Shown one piece after another: positions 10,632 through 22,900 of a stretch of DNA of 64,000 nt. The translations under genes were made by a program, and so were the position numbers. Position 1 is the first letter of the stretch, and each line of letters opens with the position of its first letter. Origin of the DNA: Larix kaempferi (lineage: Eukaryota; Streptophyta; Pinopsida; Pinales; Pinaceae); the NCBI GenBank assembly GCA_027924585.1, contig BSBM01001067.1, positions 5,726,501-5,790,500 on the forward strand, in the 5' to 3' direction. The notes beneath the pieces were generated by a model. The model saw only the letters and a list, made by a program, of their open reading frames with translations. It did no database searches and was not told where the DNA came from.

Positions 10632-13158
10632 ATGAGCGCCAATGGAGCTAGCATGGAGTCGGAATATGTGTGGAGACATCACAAGCATGAGATGCAGGAG
10701 AATCAGTGCAGTTCTGTCCTTGTCAAGCACATCAGGGCTCCCGTTCATCTGGTAAGCTTTTTGCTCTTCATCCCCTAATGTTCATTTCAATTAGGGATTC
10801 ATCAGAGTTCTATTTTATTTCGATTTGGGTTCAGATAGGATGGATTCTTACATATTTCTCTAGTCTCCTTCTGTGTTTAAGGGTTGAATGCAGTAATCTG
10901 AGATCCAGATAGAGCTATACATTTATGTTCTGTCTCCACGGGTTAGGGTGCATCCCCACAGCTTGCAGTATCAGAACTAAATCACTGTGACCTAAATTAA
11001 TCAAGATTCATTTCTTTTATAGAGCACTGTGAATTCAGCTGCCATCTTATATGTAAATAATGGATTAATAGAATAAGGCTCTTCAGGTGGGATATTTGCC
11101 CCCTATTGAGATTTAGATCATACCATGGGCACTAGTTCACAGGATGAGGCATCTGACATACTATTATCAGAATTGAGGTTAAGATGATCAGATGCTGGAA
11201 CCCACTCCTATATTTGGTGGGCAGATTTTTATTTTGAGCAAGCTCAGGTTTCCGACAGACTCCAGGTTTAATATGCACCCACATTCTATCACAACCTGCC
11301 ACTTGTGAATTTTCGATCGATCATCACGGTCTATCCATTTAGCAGCCCCAATGACGCAAGGCAGTGTACATATCACTCTTCCTACCTCAACCTCCCTAAA
11401 AGTTGCTCACGAGGAGGAATTAAAAGCTCATTAGTTGCTCACAAGTAGGAAGTAAAAGTCCAATAGTTCCACAGGTTTAATATGCACCCACATTCTATCA
11501 CAACCTGCCACTTGTGAATTTTCGATCGATCATCACGGTCTATCCATTTAGCAGCCCCAATGACCCAAGGCAGTGTACATATCACTCTTCCTACCTCAAC
11601 CTCCCTAAAAGTTGCTCACGAGGAGGAATTAAAAGCTCATTAGTTGCTCACAAGTAGGAAGTAAAAGTCCAATAGTTCCACAGGTTTAATATGCACCCAC
11701 ATTCTATCACAACCTGCCACTTGTGAATTTTCGATCGATCATCACGGTCTATCCATTTAGCAGCCCCAATGACCCAAGGCAGTGTACATATCACTCTTCC
11801 TACCTCAACCTCCCAAAAAGTTGCTCACGAGGAGGAATTAAAAGCTCATTAGTTGCTCACAAGTAGGAAGTAAAAGTCCAATAGTTCCACTCATGAAGCG
11901 AGCATAGGCTCACTGGTCTACCCATTGGTTGACAAAGGTTTGCTTGTTTTAGATTCTGAAAGCAGACTCAATTGTCTTTTGGAGCTTTAAACAACAATTA
12001 CATTCATTATCATTCAATCCCTTGTGTTTAAATAGAAAATAGACTCGTAACAGTTCGGCATTCCTTTCAGATATGAGATTTTGAGAATTAGCCTCACTGC
12101 AGAGTCCAGACATACCAGCAGGCCTTTTTTGAAATAATGTTAGCGATAATCAGGCCTTTTTTAAAATATTGTGAGCAATATTCTTGTACCAGTTTTCTAT
12201 TTAGATTTTGATTAATAACAGGCTTTAGATTGTCTGTTCGGGTCTCTTACATTCATGTTTAGTGTTCTTTTATTCTCACCTTACATCTTGCTTCACTATA
12301 GGGATCCTTCTCTTGTACTTATGTTATGTTTAGAGGAATTCTATCTATAGGGTTGTTTTATTTTATGGAAGCAGAAGTCAAATTTTTCTTGCACTAGTTG
12401 CTTTCTTAGCCTATATATTTCTGTTGATTGCTGGAAGAATGACTGGAATGTTTTTGTCGAAGCAGGTTTGGTCATTAGTAAGAAGATTTGATCAGCCTCA
12501 AAACTATAAACCTTTTGTGCATAGCTGTATAGTCCGTGGCGGCAATACTGAAGGGAGCATTCGGGAGGTGAACGTGAAATCTGGCCTTCCAGCTACAACA
12601 AGTACCGAAAGACTAGAAATCCTGGATGACAAGGAGCACATTCTCAGTGTTAGATTCCTTGGAGGGGACCATCGGTTGAAGGTAGGTGACTGTAATTATT
12701 TACAGGTATTCAGACTACTATTTTATGGTTAACATTGTTACAGCAAGAAATGTTGATTAGAACAAACTGGTTTATCAAACCTGAATCTACTTCAGTGTCC
12801 TTAATTTTGGTAGTCCCTTTTTCTGGCTTAGATGTTCCCTTTCTGGCAAATTTCTAAGATTTTCCAGCTTTGTTTGTTCATTTTGTTGCAGTGAGCTTGT
12901 TCTCTGTCATGTTCCATAACTTCTAGTTCTTTTTATGTACAGAATTATTGGTCAATTATCACTCTGCATCCTGAGGTTATTGATGGAAGGCCGGGTACAC
13001 TGGCCTTAGAATCCTATGTGGTTGATGTTCCTGAAGGAAATACTAAGGAAGAGACTCGCTACTTTGTCGAAGCACTGATCAAATGCAATTTGAAATCTCT
13101 TGCTGATATCTCCGAGAGACTGGCATTCCAAGACCATACAGAACTACTTGAGAGATGA
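10632..13158 (+). CDS. PYL8/PYL9-like: PYR/PYL/RCAR abscisic acid receptor, PYL8/PYL9 type (3 exons)
   Basis: A soluble START-fold receptor that binds abscisic acid and then inhibits clade A PP2C phosphatases, releasing SnRK2 kinases. Exons are 10632-10751, 12466-12681 and 12943-13158; both introns are GT-AG and phase 0, giving 183 aa. Visible features are the ABA-anchoring Lys in NYKPF (K55), gate loop SGLPA (79-83), TSTERLE with E88, latch HRL (109-111), Y114, E135 in LESYVVD and N161 in [14 protein letters not shown] rather than YKHF and the two-intron structure fit the monomeric PYL7-10 group. The ATG has context GCCACCATG and an in-frame TGA just upstream, so the start is secure. Length is slightly short of the usual 185-220 aa. 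It looks intact and functional. Confidence 0.95.
11264..11890 (+). repeat. three 209-bp tandem copies in PYL intron 1
   Basis: Copies start at 11264, 11473 and 11682, each exactly 209 bp and nearly identical; I saw only isolated substitutions such as GACGCAAGG/GACCCAAGG. They make up over a third of the 1,714-bp intron. Near-identity implies recent expansion. No coding sequence is apparent in the unit. Confidence 0.95.
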
Positions 13159-14784
13159 TACAATCAGATCTCTATTCTTCAAAGTTTTGCTCAGATGATG
13201 GTTACATAGGAAACACCCACTTCTAAGTTCCACATAGCCTGGAATGTTTTCAGAGGAGAAGACTCCGCGAGGCAATATTTGGAATCTTATGTTTGAATGT
13301 TTTCATGTTACATGTTCTATTTGGTGACAATGTATATTATAGTGTGAGTTTTTTGGCTTCGAACATAGCCTGGATGCTTTCCCCAGCATACCTTGAAGTG
13401 GGTTTTGTAACCTACTACCGAGATTGTCTGGCAAATGTGCAAATTCTTCAAGAATCAAATTTCAACCTTGCTTCCCCATTGACATGGAATTCAAGCTCTA
13501 TTATTCATAGAATTTCAAGCTGTAAAGCTCCAGAAAGATCTCTAGTTCTTATATGTGGATAGCAGAACAGTTTCATAAACTGTACATTGGGTGTTTGTAA
13601 GTAAATCATTCTTATTTTTGTATCAATGTATATGATACTCTTACTGCCTTCTTATGGACCTTATTGTGAGCTTTTCAGAATGCACTCTTAACTTGAAGTT
13701 TGAATCAGTTCGTTTTAAATAACAGTGTGCCTTCCCAGTCAAGGTACTCTTTGATTGAAACCAAAGGGTGCATTGCTCATCTAAATTCACAGGCCGTATA
13801 AATCAAAGCATCATATAATCATGTGTAGCTTTGTTCCTTCAGCTGTACAGCAAGACCTTGTTATGGTCCTGCTCATCTAAAAATCCAATACAAATCTGTC
13901 TTTTGTGTCCTGGACCAATAGTTATTCATGCCATTTGTATCAACATATAATTTGAATAATGGGGACTTTTTAATTCTTCTTTAGATATACTTGGCTCTAA
14001 GAATAAAGGTCCCATTTTTCTCACGGTTAAAAGATGAACTTTTAAAAGAAGTCATGAGCAGGCAGGTTGGAAATTCGCAGCCATCCTTACCTGTCAAGTG
14101 AACTTTTGACGGCACTTCGAGTTTTCAAATTTTGATGATTAATCTAACCTTAAGAGGCAATTGGCATCCTTACCTGTCAAACTAACTTTGATGGCACTTT
14201 GAGTTTTAAAATTTTGATGATTAATCTAACCTTCAAGATGGTATTTTACGGCACTTTGAGTTTTCAAATTTTGACCTTCAAGATGGTATTTTATTTTGAT
14301 TAAATTAGAATAGGAAATTTTCAAGAGTGTGAAAGATACACATATAAGACATTGCTAATGACATCAAAATGATTCTATACTTTATGTTGCTAATTGTGAT
14401 TGCACATTAGGGGCTCTGTGATTATCCTTGTTTCTTTCCACTCTCATATTAAGAGTCCATTTTCATTCATTAAAAGCATTCAAGCAATTTGGGATTGGAT
14501 CTAGAAACTCGAAATTCTTAGTTAAAAGCGCACGATATCAAATATTAAAACATCACACACATGAGACAAAGAAGATTTACCAACTAATTTGTTGCTAACT
14601 CAGCCCAGACATGGCAACTTCTGTGGGGAATTTTTGGGCAACTTTTGTTATTGTGGGTAATTTTTGGGCAATCTATAATGGGGTTACTCAAGCCATTAAG
14701 TAGGTTTCTTCACAAGCAAAATCATGGATGAATACTATGGGCCACCCAAAATCATGAAATACTATGGGCCACCCAAAATCATGA
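13159..14784. other. PYL 3' untranslated region and downstream spacer
   Basis: The first 400-500 bp after the stop codon are likely 3' UTR. An 89-codon open frame inside it (13293-13562) has no domain and is probably chance. Beyond about 13700 the DNA is non-coding, with imperfect repeats at 14090-14300 (a CGGCACTTTGAGTTTTCAAA-like unit about three times) and at 14720-14785 (CCACCCAAAATCATGAA twice). Confidence 0.6.
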
Positions 14785-15140
14785 ACTAAATGTGATGCTG
14801 GTGTTTTATTAAAAATGACAAAGAGATCAAATTGATTGCCTATTGGTTAACTTCGATGAGGCCTCTCAGGAAGCTAGATCTAAATGTGATGCTGGTGTTT
14901 TATTAAAAATGACAAAGAGATCAAATTGATTGCCTATTGGTTAACTTCGATGAGGCCTCTCAGGAAGCTAAATTGATTGCCTATTGGTTAACTTCGATGA
15001 GGCCTCTCAGGAAGCTAGATCTAAATGTGATGCTGGTGTTTTATTAAAAATGACAAAGAGATCAAATTGATTGCCTATTGGTTAACTTCGATGAGGCCTC
15101 TCAGGAAGCTAGATCTAAATGTGATGCTGGTGTTTTATTG
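14785..15140 (+). repeat. 94-bp tandem repeat derived from a LINE RNase H segment
   Basis: A 94-bp unit starts at about 14787, 14881 and 15022, with partial copies at 14971-15021 and 15116-15140. Each unit encodes NFDEASQEARSKCDAGVLL, a recognisable version of the first RNase H motif (consensus NFDGAS...GxGxVL). Decayed LINE coding sequence has therefore been tandemly amplified. Confidence 0.85.
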
Positions 15141-15500
15141 AAGCTAAAGAAGTCATGTTTTTAAAATTAAAATGAACTGTGGCAGGGGTACAAATACTCT
15201 GGTGAACTTCTTGCTCTTTGGAATCTATTATACTTTGCACATGCTAAAAGAATTGCACAATTGCAGGTTACTGGAGATTCCAAAGTAATTATAGATTGAG
15301 CTAATGAGGATTGTCAGCTACAGGTAGTTGTGCTTAAAGGTTGGAAAGAAAATGTAAGAAGACTCCAGGAAGATTTATCATTTTATTATGTGTATAGAGA
15401 ACATAATATGGAAGCTGATACTCAGGAAGATTTATGATTTTATTATGTGTATAGATAACATAATATGAAAGCTGATACTCACCCAAGGCACTGGTTTGAC
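14930..15500 (+). pseudogene. LINE RNase H (RVT_3) remnant
   Basis: After the tandem array the plus strand reads SGELLALWNLLYFA, VTGDSKVIID, a TGA at 15297-15299 where W is usual, then WKENVRRLQEDL and YYVYREHNMEADT. These are the E, GDSK and final D motifs of LINE-type RNase H. The last segment (15370-15420) is repeated at 15420-15480 with mutations. No RT or endonuclease lies upstream, so only the 3' end of a LINE remains. It is inactive. Confidence 0.8.
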
Positions 15501-15606
15501 TAAAGGTATTATTTATTTCAGAGAGTTTTGTGATTCAAATATCTCTTTGACTAAAAGCATTATTTATTTCAGAGAGTTTTGTGATTCAAATATCTCTTCT
15601 GAAGGC
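15496..15606 (+). repeat. tandem duplication, about 54 bp
   Basis: The segment containing TTATTTATTTCAGAGAGTTT and ending in CAAATATCTCTT occurs twice in direct succession with minor changes. It lies just downstream of the RNase H remnant. Confidence 0.7.
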
Positions 15607-15819
15607 ATTATTTTCCATTATGGGGGGTTTGATATGCAGTTTTTTTCTCGGTGTTAGCTTGACATGACTTCTAACATAATTTTTATCTAGTGATGGAAGA
15701 GATTTTTGTTATAGAGCTGTTTAGCATGTTTGTTTTCTAAAATCTGAAAAGTGGCCTGAGATGTAATAATTTTTTAAGTTATTGGGTATGATAGTTTAAG
15801 TGGTATACTGTTCAGCTTG

Positions 15820-16265
15820 TTATCCTTATATAGCTGGTCTTTGTCCGTTACATAGAACTTCCCTCTGGGAAGTAATTGGTTGTGAAGAAAAGCTTCATGC
15901 CTTGTAAAGGATGGATTGTTTTAATAAGTTTTTTATACTTGATATAAAAGTAAAGCTCGGTATACTTATATAGCTGGTCTTTTGTCCGTTACATAGAACT
16001 TCCCTTTTGCAAGTAATTGGTTGTTTGTGAAGAAAAGCTTCATGCCTGGACTGTTTTAATAAGTTTTTTATACTTAATATAAAAGTATAACTCGTTATCC
16101 TTATATAGCTGGTCTTTTGTCCATTACATAGAACTTCCCAGCTTATCCTTATATAGCTGGTCTTTTGTCCATTACATAGAACTTCTTCCCTTTGGCAAGT
16201 AATTGGTTGTAAAGAAAAGCTTCATGCCTTTAATAAGTTTTTTATACTTTATATAAAAGTATATT
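15820..16265 (+). repeat. four imperfect direct copies of a CTTATATAGCTGGTCTTTTG unit
   Basis: Copies begin near 15820, 15961, 16095 and 16143. They share the stretch through ACATAGAACTTCCC, GTAATTGGTTGT, AAAGCTTCATGCC and TTTTTATACTT, with different internal deletions. Irregular spacing suggests repeated local duplication plus deletion. It is AT-rich and non-coding. Confidence 0.75.
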
Positions 16266-17635
16266 TTTTTTTTATACTTAATACTAATAGTATAGTTTTT
16301 TTCTGTTCAAATAACAAATTTGAAACAGCAACTCTATATTTTATCTTGATTACCTTTGATTCGAGTGAAGAAATTTGGAAGGCAACTCTATATTTTATTT
16401 TGAGCAGTTCCATTAACAAATGTTTTAGATTGATTGCCCATTCTATTAAGGACCTTGTAGCAATTCCATTAAAAGATAATTTAGTTTGATAGCCTTGTCA
16501 ATTAAGGCCCCTGTGTAGCACTTCCATTAACACTAAGAAAATACAGTGCACTTCCTTGTCAAATTGGACGGCTACACATTCATGTGAAGTTAATAGAGTT
16601 GACAATGGGTTACCATGAGAACATTGGGTGGTAGCCCACTTGTAGGTGAACATGCTAAGCATTCATGTGAAGTTGTTAGAGTTGACAAAGAGGCATGTGC
16701 GTGGTAGCCCACCTGAGGAGAACATACAAACACATGCTTAGTCAGAGATATCATTGTGCTTAACCTATTTTATTTTATAGGTCTTAGTTAAGATGTTATT
16801 ATTCTACAACTTATCTAATTATAGTAAAGCTTTGCTTACTGGAAATTATTATAATTTTAAAATGGTATTTCAACTTTCCATTCCATGCTTATTAAAAGTA
16901 TAGAAACTATTATAATTTTAAAGAGGTCATTCCTACTTTCCATGATTTTCTTTCACGTTCTCACTGTTTTATTGGTTGATGAAAATTAAAGGTTACTATA
17001 TGGTTTTGTCGGCACCAATGGATATCACATTTTCAGATGCAGAGTTGTCAACCTTAAAAAGATTATTTAAATTATTTAAAAAAAATTGTAAAATATTTAT
17101 TTAAATTGTTTTTTAATTAATTATGAAAGATTTTTCAAATGAGATTGGGATAGTTAATGAGTGAATAAATATTTTTATGAGATAAAATTTTATTTTAATT
17201 TATTCATTACTTTAAAATTGAAATAAATCTTTTAAAAATTATAAATAAAAATTTATAATTAAAGTTTTTATCAAATAAATTTAACAATCAAAATTCTATT
17301 ATTTATATTTAAAATATAACCCAAAATCCCCAATTAGAAAATTACAGAACATTTGCTAAAAGTTTCAAATTTGGTGCAGATGATTTATTTTACGGCAAGT
17401 CAATTATATATATATATATAGATAGATAGATAGATATGATATTGTGGGGTTTTGGGATGACACTTTTGGTAAGTGAATTAAATATATATTTATTGGTGTA
17501 TATTAATGTATTATTTTGGTTTTGATCTGAAAAAATATAATATATCTGGTGATTTATATAAGGGGAGTTAGGGTTGAGTTATAAGGATTTTTATTTTGAA
17601 ATGATGTAAATATGTGTATGGATTTTTAATGTATA
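16266..17635. other. AT-rich spacer
   Basis: No gene is seen. There are loose duplications (AACTCTATATTTTAT twice near 16330-16400; CATTCATGTGAAGTT twice near 16575-16680) and a TATA/GATA microsatellite at 17405-17436. Confidence 0.6.
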
Positions 17636-17885
17636 GTTCAAGATCAAGTTCTAATTAGTGAATGCTTAAGTTTGAGATTTTGTTGTGATCAAGTTCCAAT
17701 TAGTGAATGCTTAAATTTGAGATTTGGTTGTGGTTATTATGTTGATTACATAATGGTATAGATATAATGTTATTCATGATGTGCTGATCAAGTTCCAATT
17801 AGTGAATGCTTAAGTTTGAGATTTGGTTGTGGTTATTATGTTGATCACATAATGGTATAGATATAATGTTTTTCATGATGTGCTT
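17636..17885 (+). repeat. tandem repeat, about 110-bp unit, 2.5 copies
   Basis: The segment AAGTTCCAATTAGTGAATGC through TATAGATATAATGTT is present from about 17688 and again from about 17786, preceded by a partial copy from about 17640. Copies differ by only a few bases. Confidence 0.8.
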
Positions 17886-18472
17886 AGGTTAGGTTATGCA
17901 AATGCATATATAAAATGAAATATATAATAGTATAATATTCATAGAAAAAGATGCTCGACTAAGTAACAAGAGGGCTATGATATTATATGAACAAAAAAGG
18001 AAAGGGGGTGCATGGATGATTTGACCTTGACCTTTTAGTTCATGTATTCTTACAAATATTTCCCATCAATCTTCACTGGGGGGTCTCTTTTGGGTTTCCC
18101 TATGCTACTTGGGAAGATGTGTACTCTCCATACAAAGGGGAATATATATTGTGCAAAATCTTGGGAAGTTTGATCATTATCATTCATTTATTCTCCAATC
18201 AACTGATTACTTTCTCAAGTTATTGGTATTTTTTGTCTCCTAGGTTATGCGGAAATCAATGTTAACCCATTGTTGTTATGGTTGTCTTGCTTACAAATAG
18301 AAAGAGAATCCTATGAACTAATCACTAACAAGATCCTGTGAAAATTGGGGATTTGTTGTTGAGAATATTAGAGGAAATGGAATGGTTTTGAGGGGAAAAT
18401 CGTGGATGGAATGTCTACAAACACTAAAGCAACACCATTAAACCTACAACCTTGTTATTGTTGCATTTGAAC

Positions 18473-19135
18473 CATGTTGGACTCTTTCGCAAGGGAAGAA
18501 GTTTCCCAATGGACTATTCAGCAAAGAAATGGAAGATCTTTCTTGGATTGTGTAAATTCGTGGAAGAGAGTACCATGACTGATTGATAGTTGGATGAGGA
18601 CTTGAAACACTTAGTGGTGAGCAGATTGGTTTTGTCATGAGAGTAATGAGTTGGGATAGTTGATATTAGAGCACGATAGTAGCTTCCTTCACCTTGGAAG
18701 TATCATGCTTTAACTTGGGGATGGAATCCATCATTGGTTCCTATGGTTGGATGGTGAATTGCTCCTCAACAACCAACTTGGTGGAGTTCACTTAAATATA
18801 GATAATTGTTTATACCTTAAATCTCTATGTAAAAACAATTGTGCATTTGAACCATGTTGGACTCTTTCGCAAGGGAAGAAGTTTCCCAATGTACTATTGA
18901 GCAAAGAAATGGAAGATCTTTCTTGGATTGTGTAAATTCGTGGAAGAGAGTACCATGACTGATTGATAGTTGGATGAGGACTTGAACTTCCTTCACCTTG
19001 GAAGTATCATGCTTTAACTTGGGGATGGAATCCATTGGTTCCTATGGTTGGATGGTGAATTGATCCTCAACAACCAACTTGGTAGAGTTCACTTAAATAT
19101 AGATAATTGTCTATACCTTATCTCTATGTAAAATG
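18473..19135 (+). repeat. direct duplication of about 0.3-0.37 kb
   Basis: Sequence from 18473 (GCATTTGAACCATGTTGGAC) is repeated from 18843, and the part starting CTTCCTTCACCTTGG at 18683 is repeated at 18987. The offsets of 370 and 304 bp show that the second copy lacks about 66 bp. The unit has short open frames but no domain that I recognise. Confidence 0.85.
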
Positions 19136-19164
19136 TTTTATGTTTATTTTACATTCTATTATTC

Positions 19165-19997
19165 CTTTGCCATAATAATCTTTTTGGTAAGTTAGTTCTT
19201 ATATTACATTGTCAAAAATTTACAGATACATACACTGACGTGGCTCTGGGTATTCAAAAGGAAGAAATAACCTAGGTCGTGTTATCAAAGATGGCTATAA
19301 GCTACCGCTATCAGCCTACACATGGTTCGACTAAAGTCTACTACAGAATAGGGATAACTGAAAACTGCCTCTACCAGGCTACACAATGACTTAAAAACAT
19401 CCTTCACTGTGCTACATAGAGGAGCATTTAAACAATTGGAGATATACCAAATATTTACAAATATATTGTAAGGACCTATAAAATAGCAAGCGAAAATCGC
19501 AAAACAGGAGATGGAGCTATGCTACATATCAAACCTGGCAAAACAAGAATCTGCATCGTTAATATTTCTCCACCAAGGAGCCCAAATCCAGACGTCGTTG
19601 CTGTAGGGGGAGTTCCAGTTCGCTGCAGGAGGTACCCTCACTGGCCTAGATAGTGCGATGTGTGTCACTCATGCCACCCTCTGGAACCACAATCAGCTTT
19701 ACGCCACCATCTCTGAACCAGGAGTCATCAAATCTTGAACAGGCTTGCCATTACCACCTTCTACAGAAGCCCTCATTGTCGTTGCAGTCGTCGTTACAGC
19801 AGGAGGAGAGTATCAGGCTTCGTTCCCTCCCAGAAGTGTGGTAGGGACAAATTGAACATTTCTACAATGTCTGCACACCAATCCACGACCAGTTGACCTA
19901 GTATGTAAGGTCCTGCAGCAGGTTGAATATTGTTCGTCTTTAACTATAATTATAGTATTCATGTTTTCTCCTCATTTATGAATATTGTTTCTTATAT
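19165..19997 (-). other. 3' non-coding tail of the minus-strand LINE
   Basis: This runs from the last ORF2-like frame to the proposed element end. It has stops in all frames and no domain. It is assigned to the LINE by position and by the candidate target-site duplication. Confidence 0.45.
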
Positions 19998-22900
19998 CTA
20001 AATGTCTGTCATGAATAACAGATGTCTGACCATAACACTTCCATCTGTTGCCATGGAATGTCCTCTGTGCTGACCTCCCCAATGACTTGAGGCACGTAGC
20101 CGCTCATGAACCATGGCAGAAACCGCTTCATAGGGATCCCTATGATAATTTTCCCAGTGCCTATCTCTTGCAGCACAAGGTGTGTCTCCGCGAGTGGGGA
20201 AATGAGACTCGAAATAATGTTTATGCTTATGCTTGAGGGCCATTAAAGGCCATAACATCATCGAGATGACAATCTTGAAAGGCATTAAAATGTCATTAAA
20301 CATGGGAGGAGGGCAATTCAGTGTGCGATACAGTTGAATGCCCAGAGGGAATGGGTAGTAAAGGCTCTGTTGCATCGAATCCCCCACAGGACCCCTACCA
20401 ATCACATCATAATTATGTTGTTCCCATCGTCTTGGTGTCACCCCATCTAGGGATGCCAAATCTTCCATTGCAGTTTTTGGCAAGAGAGTGAGAGTGAGAG
20501 TGAGAGTGGGTCTCACTAGAGGCCAAAGCTACCTTAGACCTTCATCTTGTATTTCCACTCCTGCATTGGCAAGTTTTTCTACCACGTTGTTGGCTGACCG
20601 CTTCACATACAAGGGGATGATTACAAGAGGTAGTTGGAGCAGGTCCGCAATAGAGGTGAGGAGTTGTTCTAGACGCCAGCTTGAGGAAATCTTTGAAGGA
20701 GGCGTGCCATTTTGAAGACGGATCAACATATCTATGATGAGCTTAGAGTCACCTTCAATTATGATCTGGAAGAAACCATTATGAGTGGAAAGCATGATTC
20801 CATAGAACAGAGCCTAGAGTTTTGCTGCATTATTGGACTCGACCCCAAGGTTCCCTGCAAATGTGTAGCAAATTTCACCCCTTGAATTCTGAAATACTCC
20901 ACCGAAGCCAATTGGCCATGGGTTTCCTTTAGAGGTGCCATCAAAGTTCAGTTTGGTAAATCCTCGAGTTGGAACACTCCATGAGGATGGGCTGAGAATA
21001 GTGAGGATGGAAGGGAGTGGGATCATGTGGAGTTGAATGGTTTAAGACCGTTTTTCCCTTCGGTCACAATCAAAATCGACTATAGTCCAATGAGAAAGGG
21101 AGACAGTTTCCTGAATGCTTTTACAAATTCTTACCCATATGTTCTACCAGGAAAGCTTGGAATCCTTAAAAATTCACATGTTTCTCTCTTTCCAATTCCC
21201 ACATTAAAAAACCAGGAATGAGCTGCCAAATCTTGTTTAGAATGGGATTCTTGTAGGCCGCTGAGCGCCAAACCTCCAGAGTGATTGTAGTTTTATTTTG
21301 TTGCATGTCTGTTTGTCTCATAATTTTAGTCATCCGGTCCCATAGGTACGAACTAAAGGAGCAGTCGTTCAAGATGTGATTGATCGTTTTCTCTTCCTGG
21401 TAACAAAGATGGTAGGTGGAGAGCCCAATGAAGCCATGAAATTGAAGATTGTCCAAGGTGAGGATTCTTCCATGGGCTACTAGCCATGGAAAATAATAAA
21501 TTTTGGATCAGTATCCTGTATTCCAGATTCTGTCCCATATTTCATCCTTGTTTAGGAGGTGTGCCTCTGTTTTTAGTGGATAAGCCTCTTTGACACTAAA
21601 ATTCCCAGATGGTGAATGGCCCCATCTTAAAATGCCTGGACCTAGCTTGATTATTAGTCGCCTTCTCCGGGTTTCCTCGATCTAAGGTTGTATGTCAAGG
21701 TGAGTCAGAAGGGGAAGTTCTTCATTTGTGGTTTTCCAAGTCCTTCACCCTCCCTCCATATGAGTCGACCTCCAGTAAAAGGACACAGTATGATCGAGGG
21801 GGTTGTCTATGTTGTGCAGGATATCTTGCTATGTCTCTTCGGAAATGGAGGATGGGGAGCTGCTACTAGGATTTTTCCCAAAGTTGAGTTGAGGTGCCAT
21901 CCATGATCTCCCAGAAGCAATGATCTCGAAAGAGTTTACGGTGTTGCCAAGATGCATCCCAGATAAGTGAGCCTTGCTACGGCTCTTCCCAGTGGACCAG
22001 GTTGTTTTCTTCTACACCTAGTGAGTATTTTAATCTCCAAAGTCTGGCCCAGATATCCTTGGGATGATTGAGCCATCGCCACCAAAATTTCGCTCCTAGG
22101 ATCTGGTTCATAGTCTCAGGATTTCTGATACCAAGACCGCCAGATGACTTCGGTTTGCAAAGGCCTGCCCATTTTCTTCTATCATTCGTCCCACTCCACA
22201 TAAAATTGCGTTGGAGATTGTGGATGAGCTTTAAGACTGATTTAGGAGCTACTAGTGCGGAGAAAAGGTAAAGAGGGATTTGCCTGCAGAACTGATTTGA
22301 GCATAATAATACGGGTAGCTAAGTTCAGGGGGTGGAAAGTATAGGAGGAAAGTCTCTTGTTCACAGAGGCTAAGAGATCTTCCTAGGAACTGCTGTGAAG
22401 GGCATTGTCAATGAGTGGAATGCCAAGGTATTTGGATGCAAGGGTGCTCTGAGAAAAGCCAAGAATACGAGAAATGTGGCACTATTAAAGAAAAATCTCT
22501 GAGACTTGAGGTTGTTGATCGAGGTTCCTAAGGCCTCACTGAATTCCTTGAGAATGGCTTTAAGGGCCATAGCCTTCTTTACTGAAGGCCCCCCATAAGG
22601 AGGGTATCATCAACAAATTGAGTATGAGAGACTAGCGGATTTATGCCATGAAGGGGGAGACTGACTAAAGTGTGATTCGAGATGGACACTTTGATATAAC
22701 GCCCAAGGCCCTCATCCATTAAAATGAAAAGAAAGGGAGAAAGTGGATCCCCTTGGTAGATTCCTCTTGTGGGGGAGAAGGTTTCTAAGGGGAAGTCGTT
22801 AAGCAAAATGGAGAAGAAAGCAGAGGAAGTAAGATCCAAGATATAACTTATCCAATAGGGGTCGAATCCAAAAGCAGTTAAGATGGAACACAATATATAA

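Noticed and set aside
13293-13562. 89-codon open frame after the PYL stop
   Set aside because: It lies in the probable 3' UTR, has no domain, and has a composition like the surrounding DNA.
19998-20516. 172-codon minus-strand open frame as an independent gene
   Set aside because: It lies directly downstream of the LINE RNase H domain on the same strand and is better explained as the ORF2 C-terminal tail.
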